Of a stretch of 64,000 nt of DNA, positions 12,801 to 24,425 are shown piece after piece. Under the pieces are notes generated by a model that was given only the letters and a program-made list of their open reading frames with translations, had not been told where the DNA came from and searched no databases. This stretch comes from Lichina pygmaea (Eukaryota > Ascomycota > Lichinomycetes > Lichinales > Lichinaceae). The translations under genes were made by a program, and so were the position numbers. The stretch lies in the NCBI GenBank assembly GCA_963422465.1, contig OY730169.1, forward strand, positions 3,534,001 to 3,598,000, written 5' to 3'. Position 1 is the stretch's first letter. Each line of letters begins with the position of its first letter.

Positions 12801-14376
12801 GAACCACCTCTCGTCCTCTCCGCTTCCGCCAGCGACGGGCGGTGACGTGTCGTTGGGTGTAGGCGGAGTCGGCATGCTTCGAAGAGCGCAACAGGTCACC
12901 CTCCCCGAGAACGAGGGTACGTCGACGCCCCTCAGCGTCAGCTCGAGTCGCAGTTCCGTTGTGCGCGTCGACGACCTGAAGCGGGTGCTGTCCGGCAACA
13001 TGCCGGGCCTGGGAGGCACCGGTGGCGGTACCGGCGCGGGCAGACGACGCGATGCGGTGTCGTCCGGCCAGTACGGTCGTCGGGGTGGTAGTTGGCGGGG
13101 CAGCAGCATCGGAGAGCGCAGTAGTAGCGAGGAGAGTCTCGTCATGTCGAGCCAGAGTCGAACCTCTAAGCTGGCCATGCTCGGTGTCGCGACGACCGAC
13201 TTTGCACAGCCAGAGCCGATGGACCAGGACGTCCGGGCTCGCGATGACTATCCGCTGCGATGGGGACGTTCTCAGGATCATGCTCTCGGAAGGGCTCCGG
13301 CAGCTGAGATGGACCAAGATACCCGGCAGCCATTGACGGCACCGGATCATCCGGCAGTCGGTGGGACGGCGAGCACTGCTTCGGGTGCTGCACGTCCTGA
13401 CGAACCGCCTTCGCAGGTCACACATCTCCAGGATCCATCTACCGCCTCGACTATGATCCCATCGATCCCTCGCCTTCCTGCGTCGGTGCTGTCGGGAAGA
13501 CACTCGTCGTCGTCGGCGGGGTCTTTGCCTATCCAAGGCGTTTCCTCGACGTCTCACCCGGGCTCGAGACAATCGAGCCAGCCGATGGCCCATCAAATCA
13601 ATCTCGCTCATGCCGATACCCAGGACCAGCATTCCCGTCACGTCCAGCAGCCCCAGCACGGCGAGCACCAGCCTGGACATGTCGATCACGCCTCTGGCCC
13701 CGCGCAGCAGTCTTACAGATCCCCAACCGATGAACCCGACCAAGAAGACGCAACGACCACATCCAGACGACAGAGCACATCGTCGCAAGTTTGTCGACGA
13801 GGGCGACGAAGCACGACATCTACCACGTCCAATTCAGAAGACCTAAATCACCTCCTCGACCAAATTCCTCTGCCTCCTCTCCCTGCTGTTATCCAGGCGA
13901 ATACTGTCGCCGAGAACCCAGAGTCTTTCACAGCGAGGTTCTCTATTCACAACGTCGATTGTGCAAACGAAGAGCATAGGCGGCCTCTCGGAGGAAATTT
14001 TGGAACAGATCTTGGTCGGGGAGATCTTATGTCGAAACCGACAATACACGGTGCTCAGGACGGTGATGGCGGTGGCGTTGGCAGTGTCAGTCGCGATGGT
14101 GGGAACACTGCATTCTGGCAGCCTACCTCTCAATCTGCCTCACAATTTTCCCCGCCCTCTTCGCCTCTGCATCCTTCTATCATTCCATCATCCTCGTCTC
14201 CGACGCTCTCCAGAGATACACCAGGCGTACCCCAGCCATGCGCATCAGACGCATCAGGCGCACCAGCCGAACCGGGCGTGCAAGGAGTAGCACTGGGAGG
14301 AGAAGGAACAGAAGGAGATGGAGCAGGACAGTCAGATGGACGAGGAGAAGGACGAATGATGGTCCCACCTTACTAA
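9880..14376 (+). CDS. EFR3: EFR3-like plasma-membrane scaffold protein
   Basis: Two exons (9880-10094, 10191-14376) give about 1,466 residues. Exon 1 is highly characteristic of mould EFR3: a CRPKHQVLVLRCYPK block near the start, then SELSYLLYHASTRRSRL and FLEKKTASDV. Exon 2 continues with VQITLRILRALI and an armadillo/HEAT-type helical region to about residue 750. EFR3 anchors the PI4-kinase Stt4 complex at the plasma membrane and so supports PI4P synthesis; the basic, cysteine-containing N-terminus fits membrane attachment. A conserved-looking VRVDDLKRVLSG lies near residue 950. The last 450 residues are Ser/Gln/Pro-rich and disordered, and longer than I would expect. An unrecognised intron or later stop-defining splice in the tail is possible. 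Confidence 0.85.
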
Positions 14377-14980
14377 AAATGAAATTGCATCTACTTTGCT
14401 GATCAGACCTTACTGTCTGCGTCTGTCTACATCACCGACTTTCTCTTCTTCTTTTCTTTTCTTTTCTTCTTGTCTTCTCACGGGTGCCAGCAGGAGCATG
14501 GAGTACCGAGCACGACACGCTCATGGGACATGGCACGTGAGCACGAGGAGGAGCACGAGTGTGGTCAACCCCCTTTCTGGAGCTGTTACATTAATTTCTT
14601 CTCATCCGCTGGGTCTGCATCGTCATTCTGGCCAGGTATCATGTTTGCTCCCGACGCCTTTTTTTTTTCCTTTTCTCACTTCACGTCTTCACTCTACGCA
14701 TGTACCTCTAATCACTTCCATCTTCCAAGGTCCACTTCGTCCAGCTCCACACCCTCCACATCTTGTCTCTGTTTAGATCTCGATGTGTATGTTCACGTGT
14801 AGGTCTACATTCATAGCTTCCTCTGTGGACCATCTGTATCCATATTTATCCTGACATCTATCTCTACTTTCGTTTCTATATCGGCGTCTATGTCTATTAT
14901 CTACATTCATCTACTGTGCGCCTTCATCTCCTATTCCGACTCTTATGTTCCCCTCCCCTCTGGTCCATCCTCGTTGTTCA

Positions 14981-14994
14981 CCCCCCCCCCCCCC
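14981..14994. repeat. Poly-C run, 14 bases
   Basis: Uninterrupted C homopolymer in non-coding DNA, one of several in the window. Confidence 0.9.
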
Positions 14995-15335
14995 GGGATT
15001 TCTCCCACTACCTCGGCCTACGGTCTAATACGGGCTAATCATCTTCCTCCCCCCTCCCGAGGAAGGAAGAAATAACCAGTCAAACCAACCGACCAATCAT
15101 TCGAAGACGACGGAAGGAACGACCATCTATAAAAGAAGCGAATATCCTCACCGAGGAGCAGAAAACAGCAGCTTCAACGTTCGCACCGCCTGACCCTCTT
15201 CCTCCCTGCGAACGAGCGCGACTACGACGACACAGACAGTCGCTCCTCACAGACGTAGCCCGGCTCTACCAAACAGCAGACAGATGTAGAAAACATCTCT
15301 CGGACCGGACAAGTGACTTTCTCTGCGGGTCCGTT

Positions 15336-15351
15336 CCCCCCCCCCCCCCCC
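15336..15351. repeat. Poly-C run, 16 bases
   Basis: Uninterrupted C homopolymer, followed by a single T and more C. Confidence 0.9.
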
Positions 15352-16000
15352 TCCCCCCATGCAGTGTATTCGTTCCCGGGGCTCTTGGGGTTACTCGCTT
15401 CCCAGCAGGGCTCCCGGTCTTCCTTGTCCGGACCGAACGTTCTTGGAGTCCCGGCCCGGTCGACAGAAGGTGACGAGAAACGAGCGATGAAAGAAGATCG
15501 AGCGAGGAGGATAGAAGGAGACGATGCACGAGCACCGCGGATGGAACGAGGTGGTCAAAGGGGAAGAAAGGAATGGAGGAAGCGATGGAGCGAAGAAACG
15601 AGGGAAGAGGGAGGATCATGGGAGGAAAGGCAAGGGAGAAGACGTGAGTGAGCTTGGTTCGGTCACAGTACGCTTGGGCTGATACCGTCTGCGTGATATT
15701 TTCAGATTCAATGAGGCTGGACTGACATGTTCTGGCTTTTTTGGTTGGAATCAAAGACGAAGCACTACGCACCATACAGCTACCGATACCTTTATCCATA
15801 CTCAATTCCGTATCCATGCCCGTGCCAATGCCCCTGCCCAATGCATCACGGTCAATGCGTCATGGCCTGTCGCTCATACCCAGATCGTCGTGTGACGACG
15901 GTCTGATATCTGTTCCTGCCATCGACCCGGACAGGCATCCTTTCCAGTCACCCAGATCACCCCTTCACGAACTAGTCCGGCCAGTCCGCGAACCATGTCA

Positions 16001-16662
16001 TCACCGCCTACCGCCGCCGCCGCCGCCGCCGAAGATATGACCCACGCCGTTCTTGACCGATCTGACGATTCTGTCCACGGGACCCAAGGGCCGCGTGTCG
16101 ACCTGCCGAGTTGAGTGTGAGAGCTTCTGGTTCAGTCGAGTCTTCGCCTGGTCGAATACTCCTGCGTTGTCGATGGCGAATAGGTAAGAGGTGTCTTGCA
16201 GAGTGGCCGGTTCCAGCCGAAGAGCCGGCAAAGTCTTGGTCTGCTTGTGCGCCGCCTCGACGCAGCCGCGCTCGGCGGCCGCATATCGAGGTATCTCTGC
16301 CCTGGGGTCCTTCTTTGCTGCACCGTCCATGTCCGATAGCAAGACGAGGGTGTCGAGCGCCATCTGGACGAAGGAAAGTCAGAGCGGGGATGTCCCGATG
16401 CGGGTCAAGAGCTTGACCGTCGATCTATCCGGTCGTCCTTCCGGAGTACACTCACAAAGTCCTGTAGGCAGTTTCCATAAACCTCGTCGCCCGGCGTGCG
16501 CTTCACTTCATCACTTGGAGCGCCTGTTGCGCGTCGAACAAGCCGGACGAACTCTCGGCCTGCCGGGTGCTGTAGTCCATCCTCTGGTTCCACACTTGCC
16601 CACGCCGAGGATGTTGAGAGCAGGGTGACAAGAGCACACCGGAGCAAGCTGTCGTAGCGCAT
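16001..16662 (-). CDS. Predicted secreted protein of unknown function
   Basis: Two exons (16662-16456, 16363-16001) join in phase 0 across a 92-bp intron with GTGAGT donor and CCAG acceptor, giving 189 residues. The N-terminus reads as a signal peptide (MRYDSLLRCALVTLLSTSSAWA), with likely cleavage after the Ala-x-Ala near residue 22. The mature part is soluble and mixed in charge, with ALDTLVLLSDMDGAA after the intron. It ends in a run of glycines encoded by a (CCG)n tract on the plus strand. I recognise no family. The gene stands alone in a gene-poor region. A cell-wall or extracellular role is only inferred from the signal peptide. Confidence 0.55.
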
Positions 16663-17797
16663 GACGATGCGATTTCTCGCCCAGCTGGATCGCAGAACAG
16701 ACGCCGGACGCAGCAGCCACGGAACAATCAGAATAAGCAAGTGTTATTGTAGGATATTTAGCTTCGACAGAGGACACAGTCAAGCAGCAGAAGGGCGTTT
16801 GGTCTTTGGAGCTGCCAGAACCGGAAAAACTAGAGATACTGGCAACGAGCAACAGACCCCCTTATTCAATGATCCACTGGGCCTTTCATTGTCGGCGATG
16901 AGACTGCGTCTTTTAAGTCAACAGTCGTCGGTGAAGGTCTCCTCCGCAGGTACTACGTACCATTCGTAACCGCCAGTCGCACTAGCTCCGCACCATCGAG
17001 CTTGGAGGAAGACGTTGTCGCCGTCTCTCATCTGTGACAGCACGTTGTTGTGCTACCACGAAGGCGGGTAGCATATCGTACTCCAATCTCCGACCCTAGG
17101 TCAACAAAGGAAGGCACGAGTCCCGGGACATGAGAGAGTCCAATCACGTAGCATCGTTGCGCTGAGGGGGCCGGTGGCACTGAGGGAGCTGGGGCCTCAT
17201 GCCCATCGTTCTCCGAAAAGAATAAGACAGGGGTTGAACATTGGCACCTTCCTCCTCCTCGGCCTCTTCTTCCAGCATTGTCAAGGGGCCAGATGAGGTC
17301 AGGTCAGATGGACGGGGCATCCGTATCGTACAGCGGAAAGTTGTTCGGGATTGAAACGCGGAGGCGGGGTGGGACGTGCGGGTGGAACGGACGGATGGCA
17401 ATGTGCAGAACGGGATTCTAAAGCAAGCACATGATCTGGAGCGCGAAACAATGATCATGAAAGAAGCTTATTTATACGGGGGGTGTGGGGGGGTGGGATA
17501 TCGGCTAAAGTGTGGCTTTTCGTACTCGCTAACTAGCATCGACGACGACACTGATACTGTAAAGTGGAGTTCGATCATCTCGGGTTTGGATCTGCTCGGC
17601 CAGGGCCGGTCCCCCGAAAAGCCTCGTGGCGAATACATGAATGGGGGAAAAGGAAGCGAGCTTTTACGAGAAGTTTATACAGTACCGGTACGGTACGCGA
17701 GTAGAAACAAACTACGGAACGTACGGGGTATATTCAAGACGGAGAAGAACACGCAATACGATAGGTACACCGGTGTTGATTTCCCAGGGCGTCCTGC

Positions 17798-17828
<31 letters not shown>

Positions 17829-17910
17829 GAAAAAGGCAGACCAACTCTTCTGGCCAGACAGAACGGTACCGGTAAGGGCGGCGTACCCGAGAGGACGTCC
17901 GTCCTTCTCG
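16663..17910. other. Intergenic region with C22-A10 tract
   Basis: No supported gene between the two secreted-protein genes. A run of 22 C followed directly by 10 A lies at 17797-17828. Confidence 0.5.
17797..17828. repeat. C22-A10 homopolymer tract
   Basis: Twenty-two C followed by ten A, non-coding, close to the 3' end of the secreted-protein gene on the minus strand. Confidence 0.9.
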
Positions 17911-18681
17911 TCACTCGACCGGGGCAGGGTCCCAGAAGATGAGGAGGTCGTTCACTTTACGCCACTTCGATCCAACTTGGGGAAAGAGAGGAGTGCCGTA
18001 ACCCGTGCGTGGAAGGGCATCAGTTCCCCAAGTAGGTGGTAGTCCTCGAAAGGTGATGGGACCTCGCTGATCAATCACATCAAATCCGGCGTTCAGGAAC
18101 TGAGGCGAGCAGATAAATTCTTTGTTAGCATCACAATCGACATGACCACAGCATTGAAAATCCTTAGGGACGATCTCCATACTGTTTTCACAGTGACGAG
18201 GAAGCAGAGGAAAGGTTTCTCGTACCGCAATCGGACCCACATGTGGCGGAAACCCCCCGTGACTTGCCACCAGTTTATTGCAAGCCAGACGCCCCTCCAA
18301 TATACCACAAAGATTCCAAGGCATTGTGTTCGAGAGAAGCAATACACCTTCTGGAGTTTTGACTGTCAAATTCATTAGTGGCTCAGTCCACCGCTTTTCG
18401 AAGATGCTGGCGCTGGCCTTACACACTGCATGCATGAAAGCATTACAAGCGACCGAATCGACTGGGGCCAAACCACCATCTTTGTTGATGCAGCCGACAG
18501 CGTTCAACTTGCTAGTCTTGTCTCGCCTGCCCACGAGAAGTCTACCCAGGAAGATTTCATCATCACGCAACAGCTGATATACGTCAGCCTGCGTCTTAAC
18601 GCGCTGAAGGGAAACTTCGGAGACGACTGAAAGGGCAGCTTGAAGGACCAGGAGGAACGAGAAGAAGATGGAGCAGGCCAT
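17911..18681 (-). CDS. Predicted secreted cysteine-containing protein
   Basis: A single-exon frame of 256 residues starting at the ATG 18681. That start is chosen because it opens a clear signal peptide (MACSIFFSFLLVLQAALSVV); a longer frame upstream lacks one. The mature protein has ten cysteines, including CNAFMHAVC, a CC pair (FQCCGHVDC) and EFICSP. Most lie in the central region, with a Gly/Pro-rich C-terminus (RTGYGTPLFPQVGSKW). A TATA-like element on the minus strand lies at about 18752-18757, some 70 bases before the ATG. I recognise no enzyme motif. Its even cysteine number and export signal suggest a disulfide-bonded extracellular protein; an effector-like role is inference only. Confidence 0.6.
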   Translation of the reverse strand: MACSIFFSFLLVLQAALSVVSEVSLQRVKTQADVYQLLRDDEIFLGRLLVGRRDKTSKLNAVGCINKDGGLAPVDSVACNAFMHAVCKASASIFEKRWTEPLMNLTVKTPEGVLLLSNTMPWNLCGILEGRLACNKLVASHGGFPPHVGPIAVRETFPLLPRHCENSMEIVPKDFQCCGHVDCDANKEFICSPQFLNAGFDVIDQRGPITFRGLPPTWGTDALPRTGYGTPLFPQVGSKWRKVNDLLIFWDPAPVE

Positions 18682-19737
18682 GGTGGAGACGAGTAAGACC
18701 TTTGCGAGCTGCCACACGACCCGAAAGGGCGGAGGGCGTGACGGGCTCGTACATATAGCCATCGCGCTGCATTGAAAAACCAAACCTCTCGTGTTTCGTG
18801 TGACGGAGCTCAACCGGTAGGATTTTGATCCAGCCGAGTTCACGAGGTCGTGTCTTGGTCGCAAGAACGCTGCAAAAACACTTGTTACGAGGTCGGTCCG
18901 CGAAAGTCGACGTTATCTTCTCGGTCACTTCTACTCTGGGCTCGCTCGCGCTTACTGACGATCTGAATTACTGAGCACCATCAGTTGCTGATTTGGGTCA
19001 ACGGCGTCTTTTACCAGGGGTACGAGGTACGCGTTCCTGTACGATGTAGGATCTGCCGGAGTATGGATGACGAACAAAATAACCTTGACTTCCCAGGACT
19101 CCACTCGTATGAACGTCTCTCGCTCGTCAAGTCCGTGGCTTAGCCCGCCGCGGCGTGCACTGTCAACAGCAGACGAAGCCTACAGTACGCAGGAGCAGGC
19201 GCAGCACGAGGAGAACTGGGGAGGTGTACGGAAATGTATACCGCTAATTAGTCAGGGCTATGCCCCCGTGGCTCCTTGTATAGATCACCAGAACACTCCG
19301 GCAATGAAGATGCTCTTCATCAAGAGATGAATGACAGAGCAGAATGACAATGTGACTTGCCCCTCTTATTCTTTCCCTCTTGCAAAGTGCTCCCGGTATA
19401 CGGTACGGTACAGTGTCAAGGGGTGGATGACAAAGCAGCGGCGGGGAAAGGTTTTTCCGGGCCGTCAGCCGGGGCTATAAGAAGGGGCTTTTTCGCTTTT
19501 CTAGAGCGGGTGTGGGATTCTCATCTGAACTGCGGAAGTAGAAGGCTAGGAACTGCATGCGGAGCTTGATATTCAGTCCGTTGATGTAATTAGCCGTCTG
19601 ATGTCCTCTCTCGTAGTGAGCCCCATCGGAGTTGTGTCTGAGTAGTCGTACGGTAGTCCTCGGTGGATCCATGCCGATTGTGGGCTGGCTACGCCGGGTC
19701 CCCCAATCCTTTTTCTTGTGAGCCGTACCGTATCCGA

Positions 19738-19880
19738 CTAATTATCCGTAAAACTCTTCCATCACTACCGGTAGATGGGAGGTACGTACGTACAGTAGAT
19801 GGGGCCAGAAACTCTTACGGTACAGGAGTATACAAGTAGTTATGTTGCTGTACCGTACGTACGTACGTACCGTACCGGTA
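19738..19880. repeat. GTAC/CGTAC palindrome cluster
   Basis: Repeated GTAC, CGTAC and GGTAC words, including the core ACGTACGTACGTACC, in non-coding DNA. The same kind of cluster recurs in at least seven other gaps of this window. Confidence 0.75.
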
Positions 19881-20028
19881 CGTGTTGTACGTATGTCCGA
19901 GCCTGACGGGTCTCCTCCGCATCACCAAGATCTGCGACAGCACACGATGATTGACCAAGCTTGCAACTCAGTGGTACGGTATTATAGCCTAAGTGGTGGG
20001 TTATGATTACACATTGTGCCAGTGTCAT

Positions 20029-20051
20029 CCCCCCCCCCCCCCCCCCCCCCC
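20029..20051. repeat. Poly-C run, 23 bases
   Basis: Longest uninterrupted homopolymer of the window, non-coding. Confidence 0.9.
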
Positions 20052-20787
20052 AGACAGCATCTTATCATACCTACAGTGGTTGGACACAGATCTGAACAAG
20101 CCCCCGTACAGAGTTGACTCCAGTCAGTCACGTGAGAATAATAGTTGTAAAGTGAGCAATCAGTATTGATATGCAAGCTCTACAGAAAGGAGCACTCTAC
20201 TTCTCAGAATCATCACTACTTACGACTACTGTAACAAGCTTGTAAGCAGGAACCAGCTTGTCCGGGTTTCCGTCGCTACGCTGTAGAAACGTACTGTACG
20301 TACGAACGGCACCCTGCCTAGCCCTCGCCGCATTCAGCAACAATCGATCCCTGCGTCTCACTGCATGTTCAGATACCTATAAATCCGAGTCTCGTACGGC
20401 TGGTTTCAGACGGTGTCGAGAGCCCTCGGCACTCTCGAACCAGGAGAGCTCGGAGAGAAGTGGTGACCAGTTGAGGTCGACGTTATACGACGCCAATGAT
20501 GTTGTGTGTTCTTCACTGATGAGAAGCGGATGGCTTTGCAAACTTGTTGCCTACTATAACTAGGGCCCTTACGGGGTCGGCTTCGGTACCTACATACGCA
20601 AGGAAGGACGGTTCCAGATGGGAACAATGAATGTGTAGGAGAGTCAGCAAGCTGGAGGGCTGCCGGTGGGTGCAGGAAGGGGGACTTCCCAAAGAGGAAG
20701 TCATAAGTAGGGGACGGAAACTTCAAGAGGAGAGAGATAAAAGATCGATTTTGCTTCGATGTCAGTGCCCGTTCGCGATCCCTACTC

Positions 20788-21009
20788 ATGTCAGCACTCA
20801 TCCGATCCCTGCTTTATAACATCAGTTTGGTTCTTCTTCTGAACGCCAGCGTGGCTTTGCCTGTCCTGTACGGTAAGTCAAGGATGCAGACATTCGCCAA
20901 TGTGTGTCGTTCCGAATGCAGACCAACCCAGCTAGATCAGGCGCCCGGGGGAGGCGGGGGAGGCTGTTCAGTTGGCGGCTACGAACGTGATGCCGTTAGT
21001 AAGCTCTGA
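20788..21009 (+). CDS. Possible tiny secreted-protein gene or orphan signal-peptide exon
   Basis: The ATG at 20788 opens a convincing signal peptide (MSALIRSLLYNISLVLLLN, then ASVALPV). A perfect GTAAGT donor follows after 28 codons (20873), and a GATAAAAG element lies about 50 bases before the ATG. Read without splicing it gives 73 residues with four cysteines (VCRSEC and later) and overlaps the antisense 3' end of the branchpoint-bridging protein gene. Spliced to the nearest acceptor it stops within four residues. It may be a small gene, a broken first exon, or chance. Confidence 0.25.
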   Translation: MSALIRSLLYNISLVLLLNASVALPVLYGKSRMQTFANVCRSECRPTQLDQAPGGGGGGCSVGGYERDAVSKL

Positions 21010-23389
21010 CGAATGTGAAGAACGAGTTGGAACTCACCGGAGGCGGAGCACCTCCCATCGGCGGGGGAGGCGGAGGTGGACTGGCAGCGCCGCCGTATCC
21101 GGCGTACATACCACCCAGGCCAGGCGGAGGAGCGAGGCCACCAGCTAGGCCAGGTGGAGCTCCCATGCTGGGCGGAGCCGGATAGCCAGCCGCCGAATGA
21201 TCGCCAGCGCCGTACCCGGTAGCGGCTCCGGGGTAGCCACCACCATACCCCATGTGACCAGACGGTCCGGTCGGAGTACCAGCGGGAGGAGCGTGTTGGT
21301 GCCACGGAGCCGCGGAATGTCCGCCGCCTGGAGCCCCACCACCAGGCTGACCGTAACCGTAGCCGTCGCCGCCTCGGCTGCGGCCAGCCCAGGGAGGGGC
21401 AGATCCAGGACCGTGATCGCCGCGGCCATAGTCTTGACGCTCGCGGTCATCACGACTACGGTTCTGCCACGGCGCCGCGGCGCCGGTGGGACCGCGCTGC
21501 CACGGTCTAAGCTCGCGTTCGCGGTCACCTCCATGGCCGCCACCACCACCGTACGAATCTCGACCGTTCTCGTACCCGCCAGGGCCGGCCTCGATGCGCT
21601 GCGGAGCCTGCCCATCGCCAACTGGGCCTCCACCGGCGAGTTCTTGCATGAGTTGCTGCAGGAGTTAGAAGGATGTGTCGGATGTCTGGGCGGCAGGAAG
21701 ACTCACCTCATACTCGCGGTCGACAGCGTCGCCAGGGCCGATGGCACGCCCGGCAGGGGGCCGACCACCACCGTACCCACCTGGTCCGTCATTGCGCCAG
21801 TTCGAACCGCGCTGACGGTCTGGACAATCTCGAGCCATGTGACCAGCATTGCCACAGACGCGGCAGATGATGTTGGCGGTGAAATTGCGCTGCTCCGGAC
21901 AGTCGTACTTGCGGTGTCCGATCTGGCCGCCTTGTGTGATGTCAGCAGGGCTCGATATCCGGGGTTCGCCGAAGGAGAACAGGGGGTGTAGGTGAAACCA
22001 ACAGTTTTGGCATGCTTGATTCTCGTCGTCGCGAAGAGTACCGTTGAGGGTGGCAAGCATGCGGAGCTGATTCCGCTTCAGCTCGTTCTGGCCTTCCGGG
22101 ATCGAAGCAGCCTATGAAAGTCAACTCCAGCTATCCAGAAAGCCAGGGAGGGCGAGAGAAGCAGGCAAGCAGAACGTACCGTTTCGATGACGTTATGGAT
22201 CAGCCTCTTGGCCTTGTTAACCTTTTCCTCGGTATCGGCCATGATCAAGCAGTGGAGATCTTCTTCCTGGTTGCTGGTGTGGGCGGCATCGGAACGGCCT
22301 TTGCCCTCCTTGACGGATCCTTTTCCGCGAATCGCAATCTTGGCACCTGAGTTTGATTCCATTTCCTTGAGCGTGTTGCCACGAGGTCCGATGAGCAGTC
22401 CGACTCCAGTCAGGGCAAGCTATGTGTCAGTATCTGATGTTCAAGCCAAAGTTATCCATGTCAAGGTTAAAGGGGAGGTTAGTGATGTGTCAAAGCGTAG
22501 CCCAGTGCAGATCCTCCGACGATGCCATCAACGCATCTACACACCACAAACAGACACGAAACATAGAGCCACGGTTAGGAGGTTAGGAGGTTAGAGAAAG
22601 GAAATCGAGGGTTAGTAATCATACTGAAGTTAATCTCCGGATAGTCATTGACCGGAACGTAGACCTTCTCCTGGGTCTTGGTCGGACGGCGGTAGTCCGA
22701 GGGCGGGTGATAGTTAGGGATGACCTTGATGGCCTTTTCAACGAGCTTATGACGCTCATCCTCCAGACGCTTGCGGTACCGATGTTCTCGCGTGTTGACA
22801 CGACGACCGAAGTTGTCGTACTGGGGAGGCGGGGAAGGAGATCTGAGCAGCCTGTTAGCGAGCTAGCTCCGCACATGGGCAAAGTCAGGGAGAAACTCAC
22901 CTATCGCCATCGGCCGGTACAACATCGTTGATCCTCAGCTTCTGGCTGATCTCCTCGATGCGCAAGTGCAACGTATACGCCTCAAGCTGTTCGGTTGTCA
23001 TGTTGGCCATGATCATGGTAGGAAGGCCCATGAGCCCAGCGGCCTTGTTCTCTTGGGCATCGCCCCATCGGTTTCGCTTCTTGCGTTTCTTGACGCCGTC
23101 GGCCAAAGGCTCCGCTGTCGCAGGTGTCAGCATAAAATATAGCTATCGCTCAAGGAAAGCTGTGGGGGGGGGGGGGGACACCAGGTTGAGGGATAGATTC
23201 GACGACTGGAAAGTACTCACACCTAACAGGAGACCGGCCTCGCTTGAGATCGTCATGGGTCGACACAACGTACGATTCGGTGATCGTGGTCGAGGCAACT
23301 TCCTCCTCGGGGACGCCGCCACCGAAGCGACGACGGTTCCCGAGGGGGATGTTGTTCGACCCGGTCATACCCTGGTTACGCCAAGCCAT
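20937..23389 (-). CDS. BBP: Branchpoint-bridging protein (SF1/BBP)
   Basis: Eight exons (23389-23221, 23114-22901, 22842-22625, 22403-22180, 22111-22003, 21930-21707, 21655-21038, 20963-20937) give 600 residues with all phases agreeing. It binds the intron branch site early in spliceosome assembly. Seen in order: a helix-hairpin N-terminal part with [11 protein letters not shown], the KH-QUA2 domain with [15 protein letters not shown], and two CCHC zinc knuckles ([14 protein letters not shown] and [14 protein letters not shown]). A Gly/Pro-rich tail follows, ending in a proline run. The last exon codes only nine codons including the stop. The final intron carries a perfect TACTAAC branch site, and intron 1 holds a 14-base homopolymer. 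One donor (GTTGGT after exon 5) is unusual. Confidence 0.93.
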
Positions 23390-24425
23390 GTCGAAGTCTG
23401 ATCTGATGTGATCTAAACTACTCTGTCACTGAAAAGATGGTCAAAGCTGTTTCCGTTAGACAGTCACGAATCGAGGTGGAAGTCTGGAAGACACAGTGGG
23501 ATTCAAGAGAGAAGGTCGGTTCAAGGAGCGCAGGTTTTATAGCACACCCAAGGTACCGCACTAACCGAAAAGGGACATGGGCGATTCACGTGACAATAAG
23601 GATCAAAGTAAGTCAACAAGGCTGAGATTACCGGTGCCGAGGGAGGCAGGAACCACCATGGCCTTAAGAGTACGGATCCGTAAATACTGTACAAGATCTG
23701 TTGACCGGAAGTGGGAAAGACAAATCCAAGCTCGCCAATTACTAAAAAAGTTAGCCTCCACGGCCCCGTACAGTAGCTTACGCATGTAGCTACTAAACGA
23801 ACAGTCTTCCGTACGACAACGACGATCGGCCACTTGGCCTGATTTCCAATCAACAAAATCCTCATAGAATCCTGTACTGTACGTCTTACCAACCTCCAAT
23901 ACTCGGTATCGATGTCTTCGAGATCCGAAAGCTTGCGATGAATAAGAAGAGTCACGTTGACCATGATGAAGGCATTAGACTTAGGTGTCAGGTACAAGAG
24001 ATATGTGCTGTAAATAGGCCCTGCACGTACTGTAAGTAAGTAGCTGGTGATAGGGGTTGATAAGCATGGCCACCTTTTGAGTACACTAGACAGCCAGTTG
24101 AAAAGTACGGAGTAGAAAGAACACCGAAAGTATGAATGTACAGTCAATGCCACTGACGTTATACATGGCGAGAACTACGTGGGTGTCTAGCAGTATGCGA
24201 CCAGGTTCAAGGAGCTGTCGTATCTTGCATGGTACGGTGTTCAGCACGGGGTACACGATGTCATAGAAGCTAGATACCCAATAGCGGTGGGAATTGTCAT
24301 CGGTCCTGACACCGAAGACAGTTGCGCGGCAGACATCCGAGGTTGCCATTGAGTAGAACATGTCCCAAGTCTCCTACGACCGCATACAGGACATGACGAA
24401 GGGTCCGTCATGCATCCAGATCTCT
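23390..24425. other. Intergenic region between SLS1-like gene and BBP
   Basis: BBP promoter and SLS1-like 3' flank. Long frames on the minus strand (for example about 23521-24153) have no recognisable domains and no believable splice pattern, so none is called. Confidence 0.5.
23586..23593. promoter_or_regulatory. TCACGTGA element upstream of BBP
   Basis: Perfect palindrome about 197 bases before the BBP ATG, same octamer as upstream of SEC39, SPP1 and MED31. Confidence 0.4.

Larger units (their letters stand above)
14377..16000. other. Intergenic region, pyrimidine-rich and poly-C tracts
   Basis: No supported gene. CT-rich sequence fills 14430-14760. Uninterrupted C runs lie at 14981-14994 and 15336-15351. 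A TATA-like CTATAAAAG occurs at about 15126, but no coding region with believable splice sites follows it. Confidence 0.55.
18682..20787. other. Gene-poor region with GTAC cluster and poly-C
   Basis: No supported gene over 2 kb. A dense GTAC palindrome cluster occupies about 19738-19880 and a 23-base C run lies at 20029-20051. A TCACGTGA-like word lies near 20130. Confidence 0.5.

Noticed and set aside
15266-16040. Overlapping frames on both strands around 15.3-16.0 kb
   Set aside because: Low-complexity pyrimidine/purine sequence gives open frames by chance; the only believable gene here starts at 16662 on the minus strand.
23521-24361. Long minus-strand frames between BBP and the SLS1-like gene
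   Set aside because: No domain, GTAC-containing, no promoter or splice support.
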